Assembly: GCA_023413185.1 (NCBI GenBank)
Contig: JAEZQD010000077.1
Coordinates: 1-31,492 of the forward strand
From: Bacillota bacterium
GTDB lineage: Bacteria > Bacillota > Clostridia > Oscillospirales > Ruminococcaceae
Direction of reading: 5' to 3'
DNA: 31,492 nt
Shown: in pieces, positions 7,925 to 15,128 of the stretch
Numbering within the stretch: the stretch's first letter is position 1
How the letters are laid out: every line of letters starts with the position of its first letter
Notes under the pieces: model-generated
Databases searched by the model: none
Told to the model about the DNA's origin: nothing
What the model saw: the letters and a program-made list of their open reading frames with translations, nothing else
Translations under genes and position numbers: made by a program

Positions 7925-7936
7925 GTAATCGATTAC
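7925..7936. promoter_or_regulatory. LacI-family operator, perfect palindrome
   Basis: GTAATCGATTAC is a perfect 12-base palindrome with the central CG typical of LacI/GalR operators. It lies about 40 bases after the predicted transcription start and 23 bases before the first start codon, where a bound repressor would block elongation. Confidence 0.65.
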
Positions 7937-7959
7937 AAAAGAGATATTGGGAGGCTCAA

Positions 7960-9042
7960 ATGGAAGACAGGATAAGGGTTGGTATTATAGGCTGTGGCGG
8001 AATCGCGAACAATAAGCATATGCCCGCGTTAAAAAGGCTTGGGAATATTGATATGGTTGCGTTTTGCGACATTGAACAACCGCGCGCGCAAAAGGCATGC
8101 AAGCAGTACGGCACCTCTGACGCCCGCGTTTATACCGATTACAGAGAGCTTTTGCGCGATGAGCGCATTACTGCGGTTCATGTGCTGACCCCAAACCGCT
8201 CCCATGCCGATATTACAATAGACAGCCTTCATGCAGGCAAGCATGTTCTGTGCGAAAAGCCGATGGCAAAAACTGCAGCCGACGCACAGCGGATGCTAGA
8301 GGCGGCAAAGCAAACGGGAAAGGTGCTTACGATCGGCTATCAAAACCGCTTTCGCGCCGACAGCATCTACCTAAAACGGTCGTGCGAAAACGGTGAGCTG
8401 GGCGAGATATACTTCGCAAAGGCGCATGCCATCAGGCGCAGAGCGGTTCCCACCTGGGGCGTATTCCTCAACGAATACGAGCAGGGCGGAGGCCCCCTGA
8501 TTGACATTGGTACTCACGCACTGGACCTGACGCTATGGATGATGAACAACTACGAGCCGAAGGTGGTAATGGGCAGCGTTTACAAGAAGCTGGGTGACCA
8601 AACACAGACCGCCAATGCGTGGGGTGACTGGGATCCAAGCGAATACACCGTAGAGGACTCCGCCTTTGGTTTTATCACCATGAAAAACGGGGCATCCATT
8701 GTGCTGGAATCAAGTTGGGCGCTCAACAGTCTGGATGTGGGTGAGGCAAAAACCACCCTGTGCGGGACTAAGGCGGGCGCCGATATGCGCGACGGATTAA
8801 GGCTAAACTATGTCAAAAACAATACGCTCGTAACCGAGGTCCCCGCTTTGGATGCTGGCAAGGTCGATTTTTTCGATGGAACGAGTGCAAACCCGGAGGA
8901 TCTGGAGGCAAAGGGGTTTTACGACGCCATTATAAGCGGCACACCACCCGTCGTTCTGCCCGAGCAGGCGGTTGCCGTCACCCGAATCCTCGAGGCGATC
9001 TACGAATCATCTAAAACAGGCAAACCCGTTGTATTTGAGTAA
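7960..9042 (+). CDS. Gfo/Idh/MocA-family NAD(P)-dependent oxidoreductase (first)
   Basis: Oxidoreductase of 360 residues that opens the LacI-controlled operon. The Rossmann loop is GIIGCGGIANNKH (8-20). The catalytic lysine motif EKP is at 99-101 (K100), and D182 and H186 in IDIGTHALDL are the other conserved active-site residues. The C-terminal half is the usual open beta-sheet domain. The ATG at 7960 has GGGAGG before it; the longer open frame would start inside the operator region. Family members oxidise or reduce sugars, cyclitols and glycosides, including the 3-hydroxyl of glucosides (E. coli YcjS, gut DgpA). With two isomerase/epimerase-fold enzymes and another Gfo/Idh enzyme downstream, an oxidation at a sugar carbon followed by epimerisation or elimination is a reasonable inference. 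The substrate is unknown. Confidence 0.88.
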   Translation: MEDRIRVGIIGCGGIANNKHMPALKRLGNIDMVAFCDIEQPRAQKACKQYGTSDARVYTDYRELLRDERITAVHVLTPNRSHADITIDSLHAGKHVLCEKPMAKTAADAQRMLEAAKQTGKVLTIGYQNRFRADSIYLKRSCENGELGEIYFAKAHAIRRRAVPTWGVFLNEYEQGGGPLIDIGTHALDLTLWMMNNYEPKVVMGSVYKKLGDQTQTANAWGDWDPSEYTVEDSAFGFITMKNGASIVLESSWALNSLDVGEAKTTLCGTKAGADMRDGLRLNYVKNNTLVTEVPALDAGKVDFFDGTSANPEDLEAKGFYDAIISGTPPVVLPEQAVAVTRILEAIYESSKTGKPVVFE

Positions 9043-9092
9043 GCCTACTTCACGCTGTAAAAAGAATGAAACGATAAACAGGGGGTCATACA

Positions 9093-9815
9093 GTGAAACG
9101 ACAATTGTTGCTTCAGCTATATACATTGCGGGAAGAATTAAAACAAGATTTTGCCGCAACGCTTGAAAAGGTTGCAAGGGTTGGCTACACCGGGGTGGAG
9201 TTTGCGGGGTTTGGCGACCTGTCAGCCGAAAGAATTTCCGCGCTGCTAAAGGAAAACTGGCTTACGGTATGCAGCGCACACATCGGTATTGATGAGCTTG
9301 AGACAAAAACGGATCAGGTGCTCAGCTATCTCAATGCAATCGGCTGCCGCAATGCGGTAATCCCTAACTACACCTTCCAGTCAAAAAGCGATATCGATGT
9401 GCTTGCATCGCGCGTTAACGCACTCATACCTCGGGTCAAAGCGGCGGGACTAAACCTTGTGTACCACAACCATGTGCCGGAGTTTGAAGCCGTGGAAGGG
9501 GTTAGACCCATCGACGTTTTGCTCAGCGACACCCAAACCATGCTGGAGCTCGATACCTTTTGGGCACACACCGCGGGGGAAAACGTTGCCGCGTTTATGC
9601 GCAAGCACCGCGCGCGGATCTCTATCATCCATCTGAAGGATGGGACAAACGCAACGCCCTGTGCAATCGGGGAGGGTACGGCACCCTGCAAACGCTTCTA
9701 CGACCTTGCGCGCGAACTGAACATCCCGCACATACTGGTGGAAAACGATTTTCCGTCGCCCGACGGCATTGAGGATATTACAAGAAGTATGCGCTATATC
9801 ACACAGAATTTTTAA
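9093..9815 (+). CDS. sugar phosphate isomerase/epimerase family TIM-barrel protein (first)
   Basis: Xylose-isomerase-like TIM barrel (AP endonuclease family 2 fold) of 240 residues, on the short side for the family. It starts at GTG 9093 after a GGGGG ribosome site, 50 bases after the first Gfo/Idh gene. YHNH at 124-127 with E130 is the family's hallmark. Candidate metal ligands are E152 (LELDTFW), H180 (IIHLKD) and E217 (VENDF), with D154 nearby. Relatives isomerise or epimerise keto sugars, dehydrate inosose, or act on 3-keto-glycosides. Together with the neighbouring dehydrogenases it probably works on an oxidised sugar intermediate. The exact reaction is not known. Confidence 0.85.
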   Translation: MKRQLLLQLYTLREELKQDFAATLEKVARVGYTGVEFAGFGDLSAERISALLKENWLTVCSAHIGIDELETKTDQVLSYLNAIGCRNAVIPNYTFQSKSDIDVLASRVNALIPRVKAAGLNLVYHNHVPEFEAVEGVRPIDVLLSDTQTMLELDTFWAHTAGENVAAFMRKHRARISIIHLKDGTNATPCAIGEGTAPCKRFYDLARELNIPHILVENDFPSPDGIEDITRSMRYITQNF

Positions 9816-9822
9816 CTGATTG

Positions 9823-9848
9823 GTGCGATAATCTACGGATTATTGCGC
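9823..9848 (+). other. intercistronic hairpin between the two isomerase genes
   Basis: GTGCGATAATC (9823-9833) can pair with GATTATTGCGC (9838-9848) over 11 positions with wobble pairs and a TACG tetraloop. There is no T run after it, so it is not a normal terminator. It may protect the 3' end or be a processing site that sets different mRNA levels for upstream and downstream genes. Confidence 0.5.
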
Positions 9849-9919
9849 AAGCTGCCTGCAAAAAGCTTACTTTGGGTTGATTTTACGTAGTATTACGGTT
9901 ATTCTTAGGAGAGGGATGG

Positions 9920-10894
9920 GTGGTTAATATGAAATTGGGAGTATTTACGGTGCTGCTTGGCGCAAAACCTCTGGATGAGGCGCTTGCTTACCTTAAGGAT
10001 AAGGGCGTGCAGATGGTTGAGATTGGCTGCGGCGGGTACCCGGGTACGGCGCACTGCGACCCTGCGGTTCTGCTTCGCGACCAAGGCGCACTACAAGCGT
10101 TTTTGGATACCATTACGCACTATGGCTTGCAGATTTCTGCGCTGTCGGTGCACGCAAACCCCGTTCACCCAGACAAAGAGGTGGCAAAACGTTTCGATGC
10201 AGAGATGCGTGACTGCGTGCTGCTCGCCGAAAAACTGGGCGTTGCCCAAATCAACACCTTCTCCGGCTGTCCGGGTGACAGCGAGCATTCCCAGTACCCC
10301 AATTGGGTTACCTGCCCGTGGCCGGAGGATTACCAAAAGGTGCTGGAGTGGCAGTGGAACGAGGTGCTCATTCCGTATTGGAGGGAGTTCGTCACGTTTG
10401 CGCGTGAGCATGGCGTTACCAAGATTGCCCTTGAGCCCCACCCGGGCTTTTGCGTATACAACACTGCAACCATGCTTCGGCTGCGCGCTGCGGTGGGTGA
10501 GGAGATTGGCGCAAACCTTGACCCGAGCCATCTATTGTGGCAGGGCATGGACCCGGTTCGCGTCATCCGCGAGCTTGGGGACTGCATCTTTCACTTCCAC
10601 GCTAAGGATACAAGGATTGACCCCTACAACACCGCGCTTAACGGCGTACTGGATACCGGACACTACGGCAACGAGAACGCCCGTTCGTGGATATTTCGCA
10701 CGGTGGGCTATGGCAGCGACCATCAGCTGTGGCGGGACATTATGAGTGCCCTGCGCATGGTCGGCTACGACTATGTGGTGAGCATCGAGCATGAAGATAG
10801 CCTGATGAGTCCCGACGAAGGGTTGAGTAAGGCAATCGCATTCTTAAAACAGGTGATGATCACCGAGGAGTCCGGCGGTATGTGGTGGGCATAG
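9920..10894 (+). CDS. sugar phosphate isomerase/epimerase family TIM-barrel protein (second)
   Basis: A second xylose-isomerase-like TIM barrel, 324 residues and clearly different from the first. Likely divalent-metal ligands are E172 (LEPHPGF), D201 (NLDPSHLLWQ), H227 (FHFHAKD) and E290 (SIEHED), a complete set in the usual order. SVHANPVHP (76-84) lies in the active-site mouth. GTG at 9920 has AGGAGAGGG 8 bases upstream. An ATG three codons later (9929) is a possible alternative that also has a G-rich stretch before it. Proteins of this length next to Gfo/Idh genes include 3-keto-glucoside and C-glycoside processing enzymes (YcjR and DgpC relatives), but a specific reaction cannot be claimed. 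Confidence 0.85.
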   Translation: MVNMKLGVFTVLLGAKPLDEALAYLKDKGVQMVEIGCGGYPGTAHCDPAVLLRDQGALQAFLDTITHYGLQISALSVHANPVHPDKEVAKRFDAEMRDCVLLAEKLGVAQINTFSGCPGDSEHSQYPNWVTCPWPEDYQKVLEWQWNEVLIPYWREFVTFAREHGVTKIALEPHPGFCVYNTATMLRLRAAVGEEIGANLDPSHLLWQGMDPVRVIRELGDCIFHFHAKDTRIDPYNTALNGVLDTGHYGNENARSWIFRTVGYGSDHQLWRDIMSALRMVGYDYVVSIEHEDSLMSPDEGLSKAIAFLKQVMITEESGGMWWA

Positions 10895-10928
10895 CCATAA
10901 TAACACGGCATAAACAAGGAGAATTGCA

Positions 10929-11957
10929 ATGAATAACAAAATTCGAGTTGGCATCATCGGCTGCGGCAATATCTTTCCCATGCACGCGTCGTCGGTCATG
11001 GATATTGACGGATGTGAGCTGGTAGCGGTATGCGATGTGAAACCGGAGCTTGCAGAGCAGCGCGCAAGGGAGTGTGTCTGCGCGTTTTATACCGATTATC
11101 GCGAGATGCTTGCGAGCGAGCACCTTGATGTTGTTCATCTTTGCACGCCGCACTACCTGCATGCGCCCATGGCAATCTATGCCGCGCAAAACGGGGTGCA
11201 CGTTCTAACCGAAAAACCCATGGCAATCCGGTTCGAGGACGCGGTAGAGATGGTTGAAACCGCAAAGGCTTGCGGCGTAACCCTTGGGGTAATCTTTCAA
11301 AACCGCTACAATCCCGCCTCAACACTGATTAAAAACGCACTGGACAGCGGTATGCTCGGTAGAATTAACGCGGCACGGATGTCGGTGACATGGGATCGTT
11401 CGGACGACTACTATAATAAGAGTGATTGGAAGGGCACCTGGGAGATGGAAGGCGGCGGCGTCATCATAGACCAGGCAATCCATACCCTTGACCTGATGCG
11501 CTGGTTTATCGGCGGAGAGATTGAGTATGTAGATGCGTCTCTTGCAAACCGCGCCCACACCTACATAGAGGTCGAGGATTGCGCCGAGGGTATAATCAAG
11601 TACCAAAACGGCATCATCGCATCGTTTTATGCCACCAATTATTACAGCTGCGATGCCCCCGTAGAGATTGAGATTCATTGCCAGAAAGGTACGGCAAATC
11701 TGGCAGGGGAAAAGGCTACCATTACGTTTACTGACGGAAGACAGCTAATCGCCGACCGCAACCCAAACGACACCTTTCACTACGGCGACGGAAAGCAGTA
11801 TTGGGGCGTCAGCCACGTCAAACAGATTACGGGCTTCTATCAGGCTCTCAAAAACGGTTCTCAGCCCGAAATCACAGGCGAGGAGGCTCTGTTAACCCAA
11901 AAGATCGTTTGTGCCATCTACGACAGTGGCAAAATCGGCAAGCGCATCTTGTTTTAG
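10929..11957 (+). CDS. Gfo/Idh/MocA-family NAD(P)-dependent oxidoreductase (second)
   Basis: Last gene of the operon, 342 residues. Rossmann loop GIIGCGNIFPMH (8-19), catalytic EKP with K96, and D181 and H185 in IIDQAIHTLDLMRW. The active-site loop carries GGGVIIDQAIH where the first enzyme has GGGPLIDIGTH, so the two probably handle different substrates or opposite directions of a redox couple. It follows the second isomerase by 34 bases with AAGGAG before the ATG, and is closed by a terminator. One plausible scheme is that one Gfo/Idh enzyme oxidises a sugar carbon, the TIM-barrel enzymes isomerise or cleave, and the other Gfo/Idh enzyme reduces the keto product. That scheme is inferred from gene content only. 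Confidence 0.88.
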   Translation: MNNKIRVGIIGCGNIFPMHASSVMDIDGCELVAVCDVKPELAEQRARECVCAFYTDYREMLASEHLDVVHLCTPHYLHAPMAIYAAQNGVHVLTEKPMAIRFEDAVEMVETAKACGVTLGVIFQNRYNPASTLIKNALDSGMLGRINAARMSVTWDRSDDYYNKSDWKGTWEMEGGGVIIDQAIHTLDLMRWFIGGEIEYVDASLANRAHTYIEVEDCAEGIIKYQNGIIASFYATNYYSCDAPVEIEIHCQKGTANLAGEKATITFTDGRQLIADRNPNDTFHYGDGKQYWGVSHVKQITGFYQALKNGSQPEITGEEALLTQKIVCAIYDSGKIGKRILF

Positions 11958-11978
11958 CTTGTATAGCCATCGCGTTAT

Positions 11979-12011
11979 AAGGGGACGGTATAAAAAACCG
12001 TTCCCTTTTTT
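11979..12011 (+). terminator. intrinsic terminator of the Gfo/Idh-isomerase operon
   Basis: AAGGGGACGGT (11979-11989) pairs with ACCGTTCCCTT, with one G-U pair and an A-rich 7-base loop, followed by a T run. It starts 22 bases after the stop of the last operon gene. Confidence 0.88.
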
Positions 12012-12119
12012 GCTGCACCATCAAAAACGTTGCAGAATATCGCAACCCACAGGAGAAATACTATTCTGGACGGACAGAATGAAATGGTGTTCAATCACAG
12101 ATTAGGGGAGATGAATCAA

Positions 12120-12290
12120 ATGCCGCAAGAGGGTAACATGTACAACAAAACCTATCCCGACGCAAAATCCGGTCAGAAAAAGCTTCGCAATCAGCAAGCC
12201 GCAACACCCGGTTCGGAGCTGTATATCAACGAGCAGCACAATGCCAGAAAAGAGGCACTGGGTCCAAACACAAAACGCAGAAAGGGCTAA
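12120..12290 (+). CDS. very small basic protein, function unknown
   Basis: A 56-residue hydrophilic protein rich in Asn, Gln, Lys and Arg. The segment ELYINEQHNARKEALGPNTK, just before a basic tail ending in RRKG, looks like a short conserved motif. The ATG at 12120 has AGGGGAG 9 bases before it; an ATG three codons earlier directly abuts that ribosome site and is less likely. It has no signal peptide, membrane segment or cysteine. Its composition recalls small acid-soluble spore proteins and other tiny Clostridia-restricted proteins, but I do not recognise a named family. It is followed by another tiny basic protein and an HD hydrolase, in the same direction and closely spaced, so the three are probably co-transcribed. 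Confidence 0.65.
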   Translation: MPQEGNMYNKTYPDAKSGQKKLRNQQAATPGSELYINEQHNARKEALGPNTKRRKG

Positions 12291-12333
12291 TTCGATACTG
12301 CCTTATCAACGTCGGAAAGGGGAAGTAACAGCC

Positions 12334-12486
12334 ATGGCAAAACAGAGCAAGCAAAAGAGCACGAAAAACGCAAAGAAGCAAGACGGTACGTTCCGCTCCA
12401 AAAAGATTAAGCACGACCCGCAGTCAGAAAGCGCACGCGCCGTGTTCGGTCTTGCCCCCGAAACACAGTCAGATGAGCACAGGTAA
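12334..12486 (+). CDS. very small basic protein with HDPQSESARAVFG motif
   Basis: A 50-residue protein with a lysine-rich N-terminal half and the motif KHDPQSESARAVFG at 26-39, an arrangement I associate with small Clostridia-restricted proteins of unknown function (possibly the CPC_1213 family, from memory only). The ATG at 12334 follows GGAAAGGGGAAG. Its last 14 bases overlap the start of the HD hydrolase gene, so translation of the two is probably coupled. The charge and size suggest nucleic-acid or ribosome contact, but nothing in the sequence proves it. Confidence 0.7.
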   Translation: MAKQSKQKSTKNAKKQDGTFRSKKIKHDPQSESARAVFGLAPETQSDEHR

Positions 12487-13099
12487 CCGCCTGTTTGCAG
12501 AGATAGAGCAGCATCTGCTTGGGGATGAACAGCCGTCACGATATCTTATCAATCTGTCACAGCGACCTGAATTTTCCCGTTTTCCGCTGACAATGCTTGG
12601 GCGGCTGATGACCACCGAACAGTCCCCTGTTCACCATCCCGAGGGAAACGTGTGGAACCACACCCTGCTTGTGGTGGATGAGGCAGCCAAGGTAAGAAGC
12701 CAAAGCAAAAACGCACGTGTGTTGATGTGGGCGGCGCTGCTGCATGATACCGGTAAGCCCGCGACCACCAAGGTGCGAAAGGGTAAAATCACTGCATATG
12801 ACCACGATACAGCGGGCGAAAAGCTGGCTAGGGAGTTCTTGTCGCATTATACGGACGACAACGCGTTTATCGACGCGGTGTGCGGCATGGTACGGTATCA
12901 CATGCAGATACTGTATGTCGCAAAGGGGTTGCCGTTTGCAGATATCAAGGGAATGAAACAGTGCACCGATATCGGAGAGATTGCGCTGATTGGTCTGTGC
13001 GACCGTCTTGGCAGGACGAATGTGGATAAAGAAAAGGAAGAAGAGAACATCCGTCGGTTTGTCGAGCGCTGCAATCCCCAAACTCCACGCGCTACTTGA
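12473..13099 (+). CDS. HD-domain phosphohydrolase
   Basis: Cytoplasmic HD-family metal-dependent phosphohydrolase of 208 residues. HHPEGNVWNHT (54-64), HDTGKP (91-96) and AYDHD (108-112) give the H...HD...D metal-binding arrangement, and a later CDRLGR follows the same pattern. The HHPEGNVWNHT form is seen in HD domains attached to tRNA nucleotidyltransferases and in stand-alone relatives that hydrolyse nucleotides or cyclic phosphates. The ATG at 12473 lies inside the end of the preceding small gene with no good ribosome site of its own, which implies translational coupling. A TTG at 12452 is a less likely alternative. The substrate is unknown. Confidence 0.82.
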   Translation: MSTGNRLFAEIEQHLLGDEQPSRYLINLSQRPEFSRFPLTMLGRLMTTEQSPVHHPEGNVWNHTLLVVDEAAKVRSQSKNARVLMWAALLHDTGKPATTKVRKGKITAYDHDTAGEKLAREFLSHYTDDNAFIDAVCGMVRYHMQILYVAKGLPFADIKGMKQCTDIGEIALIGLCDRLGRTNVDKEKEEENIRRFVERCNPQTPRAT

Positions 13100-13228
13100 T
13101 AATTATTCCTTTATGCGTCTTGTTTGGGCTTCATATTTTCTGTTAGCGGTAGTATACCGAATAAGACGTCACAATCGAGTTTTAATCTATGGGATAGACA
13201 CCCTTCGCCATAATAAATAATAATGGAA

Positions 13229-13268
13229 CAGGAAAGCGAGCATGTGCAACACCAATCTCGCTTTCCTG
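13229..13268 (+). other. perfect 12-bp inverted repeat after the HD gene
   Basis: CAGGAAAGCGAG (13229-13240) and its exact complement (13257-13268) flank a 16-base spacer. No T run follows on the plus strand; on the minus strand the hairpin is followed by TTCCATTATTATTTATT. It may be a weak terminator or a protein-binding palindrome in the 399-base gap between the HD gene and the ABC transporter. Confidence 0.5.
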
Positions 13269-13321
13269 CATATCATCAACGTGTTTGCTATACTTTTGGG
13301 GATATTTTTTGAAAATAAGAC

Positions 13322-13350
13322 TGGACAATCTAAAGAAATTGCATTATAAT
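13322..13350 (+). promoter_or_regulatory. promoter of the amino-acid ABC transporter operon
   Basis: TGGACA (13322-13327), 17 bases, TATAAT (13345-13350): a strong sigma-A promoter, 5/6 and 6/6 to consensus. It gives a leader of roughly 140 bases before the first start codon. Confidence 0.75.
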
Positions 13351-13396
13351 AAATAAAAAGAATATTTAATGATTTATAAGCTTTAAACGCAGGATT

Positions 13397-13439
13397 ATTA
13401 CAATGGTGTAATGACGTACTTGGGACGTCATTATTTTTT
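13397..13439 (+). terminator. leader terminator with a competing upstream hairpin (candidate attenuator)
   Basis: TAATGACGT (13409-13417) pairs perfectly with ACGTCATTA (13425-13433), followed by six T residues: a complete intrinsic terminator placed between the promoter and the first gene. The upstream segment ATTAC (13397-13401) can instead pair with GTAAT (13408-13412), which shares bases with the terminator stem. Mutually exclusive hairpins suggest transcription attenuation. I did not recognise a known riboswitch. Confidence 0.6.
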
Positions 13440-13498
13440 CATTTTACAGGGAATTGCGGTTGCATCAGAATCGCTATTTGGAAAGGAACGATTTACCT

Positions 13499-14224
13499 AT
13501 GATCAAAGTGGAGAACGTCGATAAGCACTTTGGCAAGCTGCACGTGCTCAAAAACATCAACCTACATATTAAGACGGGTGAAAAGCTTGTCGTTATCGGT
13601 CCCTCCGGTTCAGGTAAAAGCACATTGATACGCTGTATGAACTTTCTTGAAAAACCCTCAGCAGGTCGTATTTTTGTTGACGGTATTGAGATGACCGCAC
13701 ACAATGCGCCCATTACCAAGGTGCGGCAGTCTGTCGCCATGGTTTTTCAAAGCTTTAACCTTTACCCTCACAAAACCGTGCTTGAGAACCTCACCCTTGC
13801 CCCAATCAAGGTGCAAGGTGTAAGCAAGGCACAGGCGGTAGAGACTGGCATGCAGTACCTGCAGCGCGTCGGTCTTTCCGAGAAGGCAAACAGCTACCCG
13901 TCCCAGCTGTCAGGCGGACAGAAACAGCGCGTGGCGATCGCCCGCGCACTGAATATGCACCCGAAGATTATTTTGTTTGACGAGCCCACATCCGCACTCG
14001 ACCCCGAGATGATTCAAGAGGTACTTGACGTTATGGTAGGGCTGTCCAAAGATAATATCACCATGGTCGTGGTAACGCACGAGATGGGCTTTGCCCAGCA
14101 GGTTGCCGACCGCGTCATCTTTATGGACGAGGGCGAGATCGTGGAGGAGGGGACACCCCAACACTTCTTTAACAACCCGTCAAGCGACCGAACCAAACTG
14201 TTTCTAAGTAAAATACTTAGATAA
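13499..14224 (+). CDS. polar amino-acid ABC transporter, ATP-binding protein
   Basis: ATPase subunit (241 residues) of a GlnQ-type uptake system, on the cytoplasmic face of the membrane. Walker A GPSGSGKST (34-42), Q-loop FQSFNLYPH (83-91), signature LSGGQ (137-141), Walker B IILFDE (157-162), D-loop SALD and H-loop H194 are all intact. FQSFNLYPHKTVLENL is characteristic of the polar amino-acid (PAAT) subfamily. The ATG at 13499 follows AAAGGA; the longer open frame starts inside the leader. The gene is followed by the binding protein and, after a gap, two permeases, so this is a complete uptake system with the ATPase gene first. Confidence 0.95.
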   Translation: MIKVENVDKHFGKLHVLKNINLHIKTGEKLVVIGPSGSGKSTLIRCMNFLEKPSAGRIFVDGIEMTAHNAPITKVRQSVAMVFQSFNLYPHKTVLENLTLAPIKVQGVSKAQAVETGMQYLQRVGLSEKANSYPSQLSGGQKQRVAIARALNMHPKIILFDEPTSALDPEMIQEVLDVMVGLSKDNITMVVVTHEMGFAQQVADRVIFMDEGEIVEEGTPQHFFNNPSSDRTKLFLSKILR

Positions 14225-14267
14225 CATAGAGCCAAAACCGGCTCAACTGTAAATATGGAAGGATGGA

Positions 14268-15128
14268 ATGAATATGAAAAAGAGAGTATCATTGTTACTT
14301 GCCGGATTGCTGCTGCTAGCGGCATTTGCAGGCTGCGCGCCGGCACCGGTTGCGCCCTCCTCGCAAGAGCCCGCACCGTCGTCCGAGACACCTTCTTCGC
14401 AAGCAGCGGGGGATACGCTGCCTGCAGAGCTTCAGGCAATTGTGGATGCCGGCGTACTGAAGGTCGGTACCAAGATTGACGTGCCAAACTTCGGCTACAC
14501 CAACCCCGATACCAACGAAACCGAGGGTATGGAGATCGACATCGTAAAGCTGATCGCAAAGGACCTTTTGGGCGATGAGAATGCTTACGAGATTCAGGGC
14601 GTTACCGCAGCCACCCGCGGACCGCTGATTGATAACGGTGAGGTTGATTTTGTTATCGCTACCTTTACCATTACCGATGAGCGCAAGCTTTCGTACAACT
14701 TTACCCGTCCCTACTACACCGACGCCATCGGATTTTTGGTGAAGAAGGATCTGGGTGCTACCCAAATCGCAGACCTTGATGGCAAAACCGTTGGTGTGGC
14801 ACAGTCCGCAACAACCAAGGACGCGCTCGAAGGGCTTGCGACTGAAAAGGGAATCGCGTTTAAATACTCGGAGTTTGCTTCCTACCCCGAGCTGAAAACC
14901 GCGCTGATTTCCGGTCGTATCGATGCCTTCAGCGTAGATAAATCCATCCTGCTCGGCTATGTTGACGACAGCACCATGATTCTTGAAGAGGGCTTCAAGC
15001 CTCAGAATTACGGTATTGCAAGCAAGCTGGATAAAAAGGATCTTGCCGCTTATCTTGACAGCTTCATCGCTGAAATAGAGGCTGACGGCACCCTAGCAGG
15101 CGTTGTCTCTAAGTGGAACCTAGGCTAA
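14268..15128 (+). CDS. amino-acid ABC transporter substrate-binding lipoprotein
   Basis: Extracellular solute-binding protein family 3, 286 residues. The signal peptide MNMKKRVSLLLAGLLLLAAF leads into a lipobox ending at Cys23, so the protein is anchored to the outer face of the membrane. A Pro/Ser-rich linker (about 24-48) follows. The body has LKVGTKIDVPNFGY, GMEIDIVKLIAK, DFVIATFTITDERK and FTRPYYTDAIGFLV, which are the classical PAAT binding-pocket elements (TITDER and the Arg/Asp pair). The form resembles glutamate, glutamine or aspartate binders, but the ligand is not certain. GGAAGG lies 5 bases before the first ATG; a second ATG two codons later is possible. Confidence 0.93.
   Translation: MNMKKRVSLLLAGLLLLAAFAGCAPAPVAPSSQEPAPSSETPSSQAAGDTLPAELQAIVDAGVLKVGTKIDVPNFGYTNPDTNETEGMEIDIVKLIAKDLLGDENAYEIQGVTAATRGPLIDNGEVDFVIATFTITDERKLSYNFTRPYYTDAIGFLVKKDLGATQIADLDGKTVGVAQSATTKDALEGLATEKGIAFKYSEFASYPELKTALISGRIDAFSVDKSILLGYVDDSTMILEEGFKPQNYGIASKLDKKDLAAYLDSFIAEIEADGTLAGVVSKWNLG

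Noticed and set aside
9874..9908. TTGATT-17-TATTCT promoter-like pair before the second isomerase gene
   Set aside because: Transcription would begin downstream of the ribosome site, so the product could not be translated from its start.
13369..13386. Five-codon leader peptide in the ABC transporter leader
   Set aside because: Too short, no strong ribosome site, and no run of control codons.
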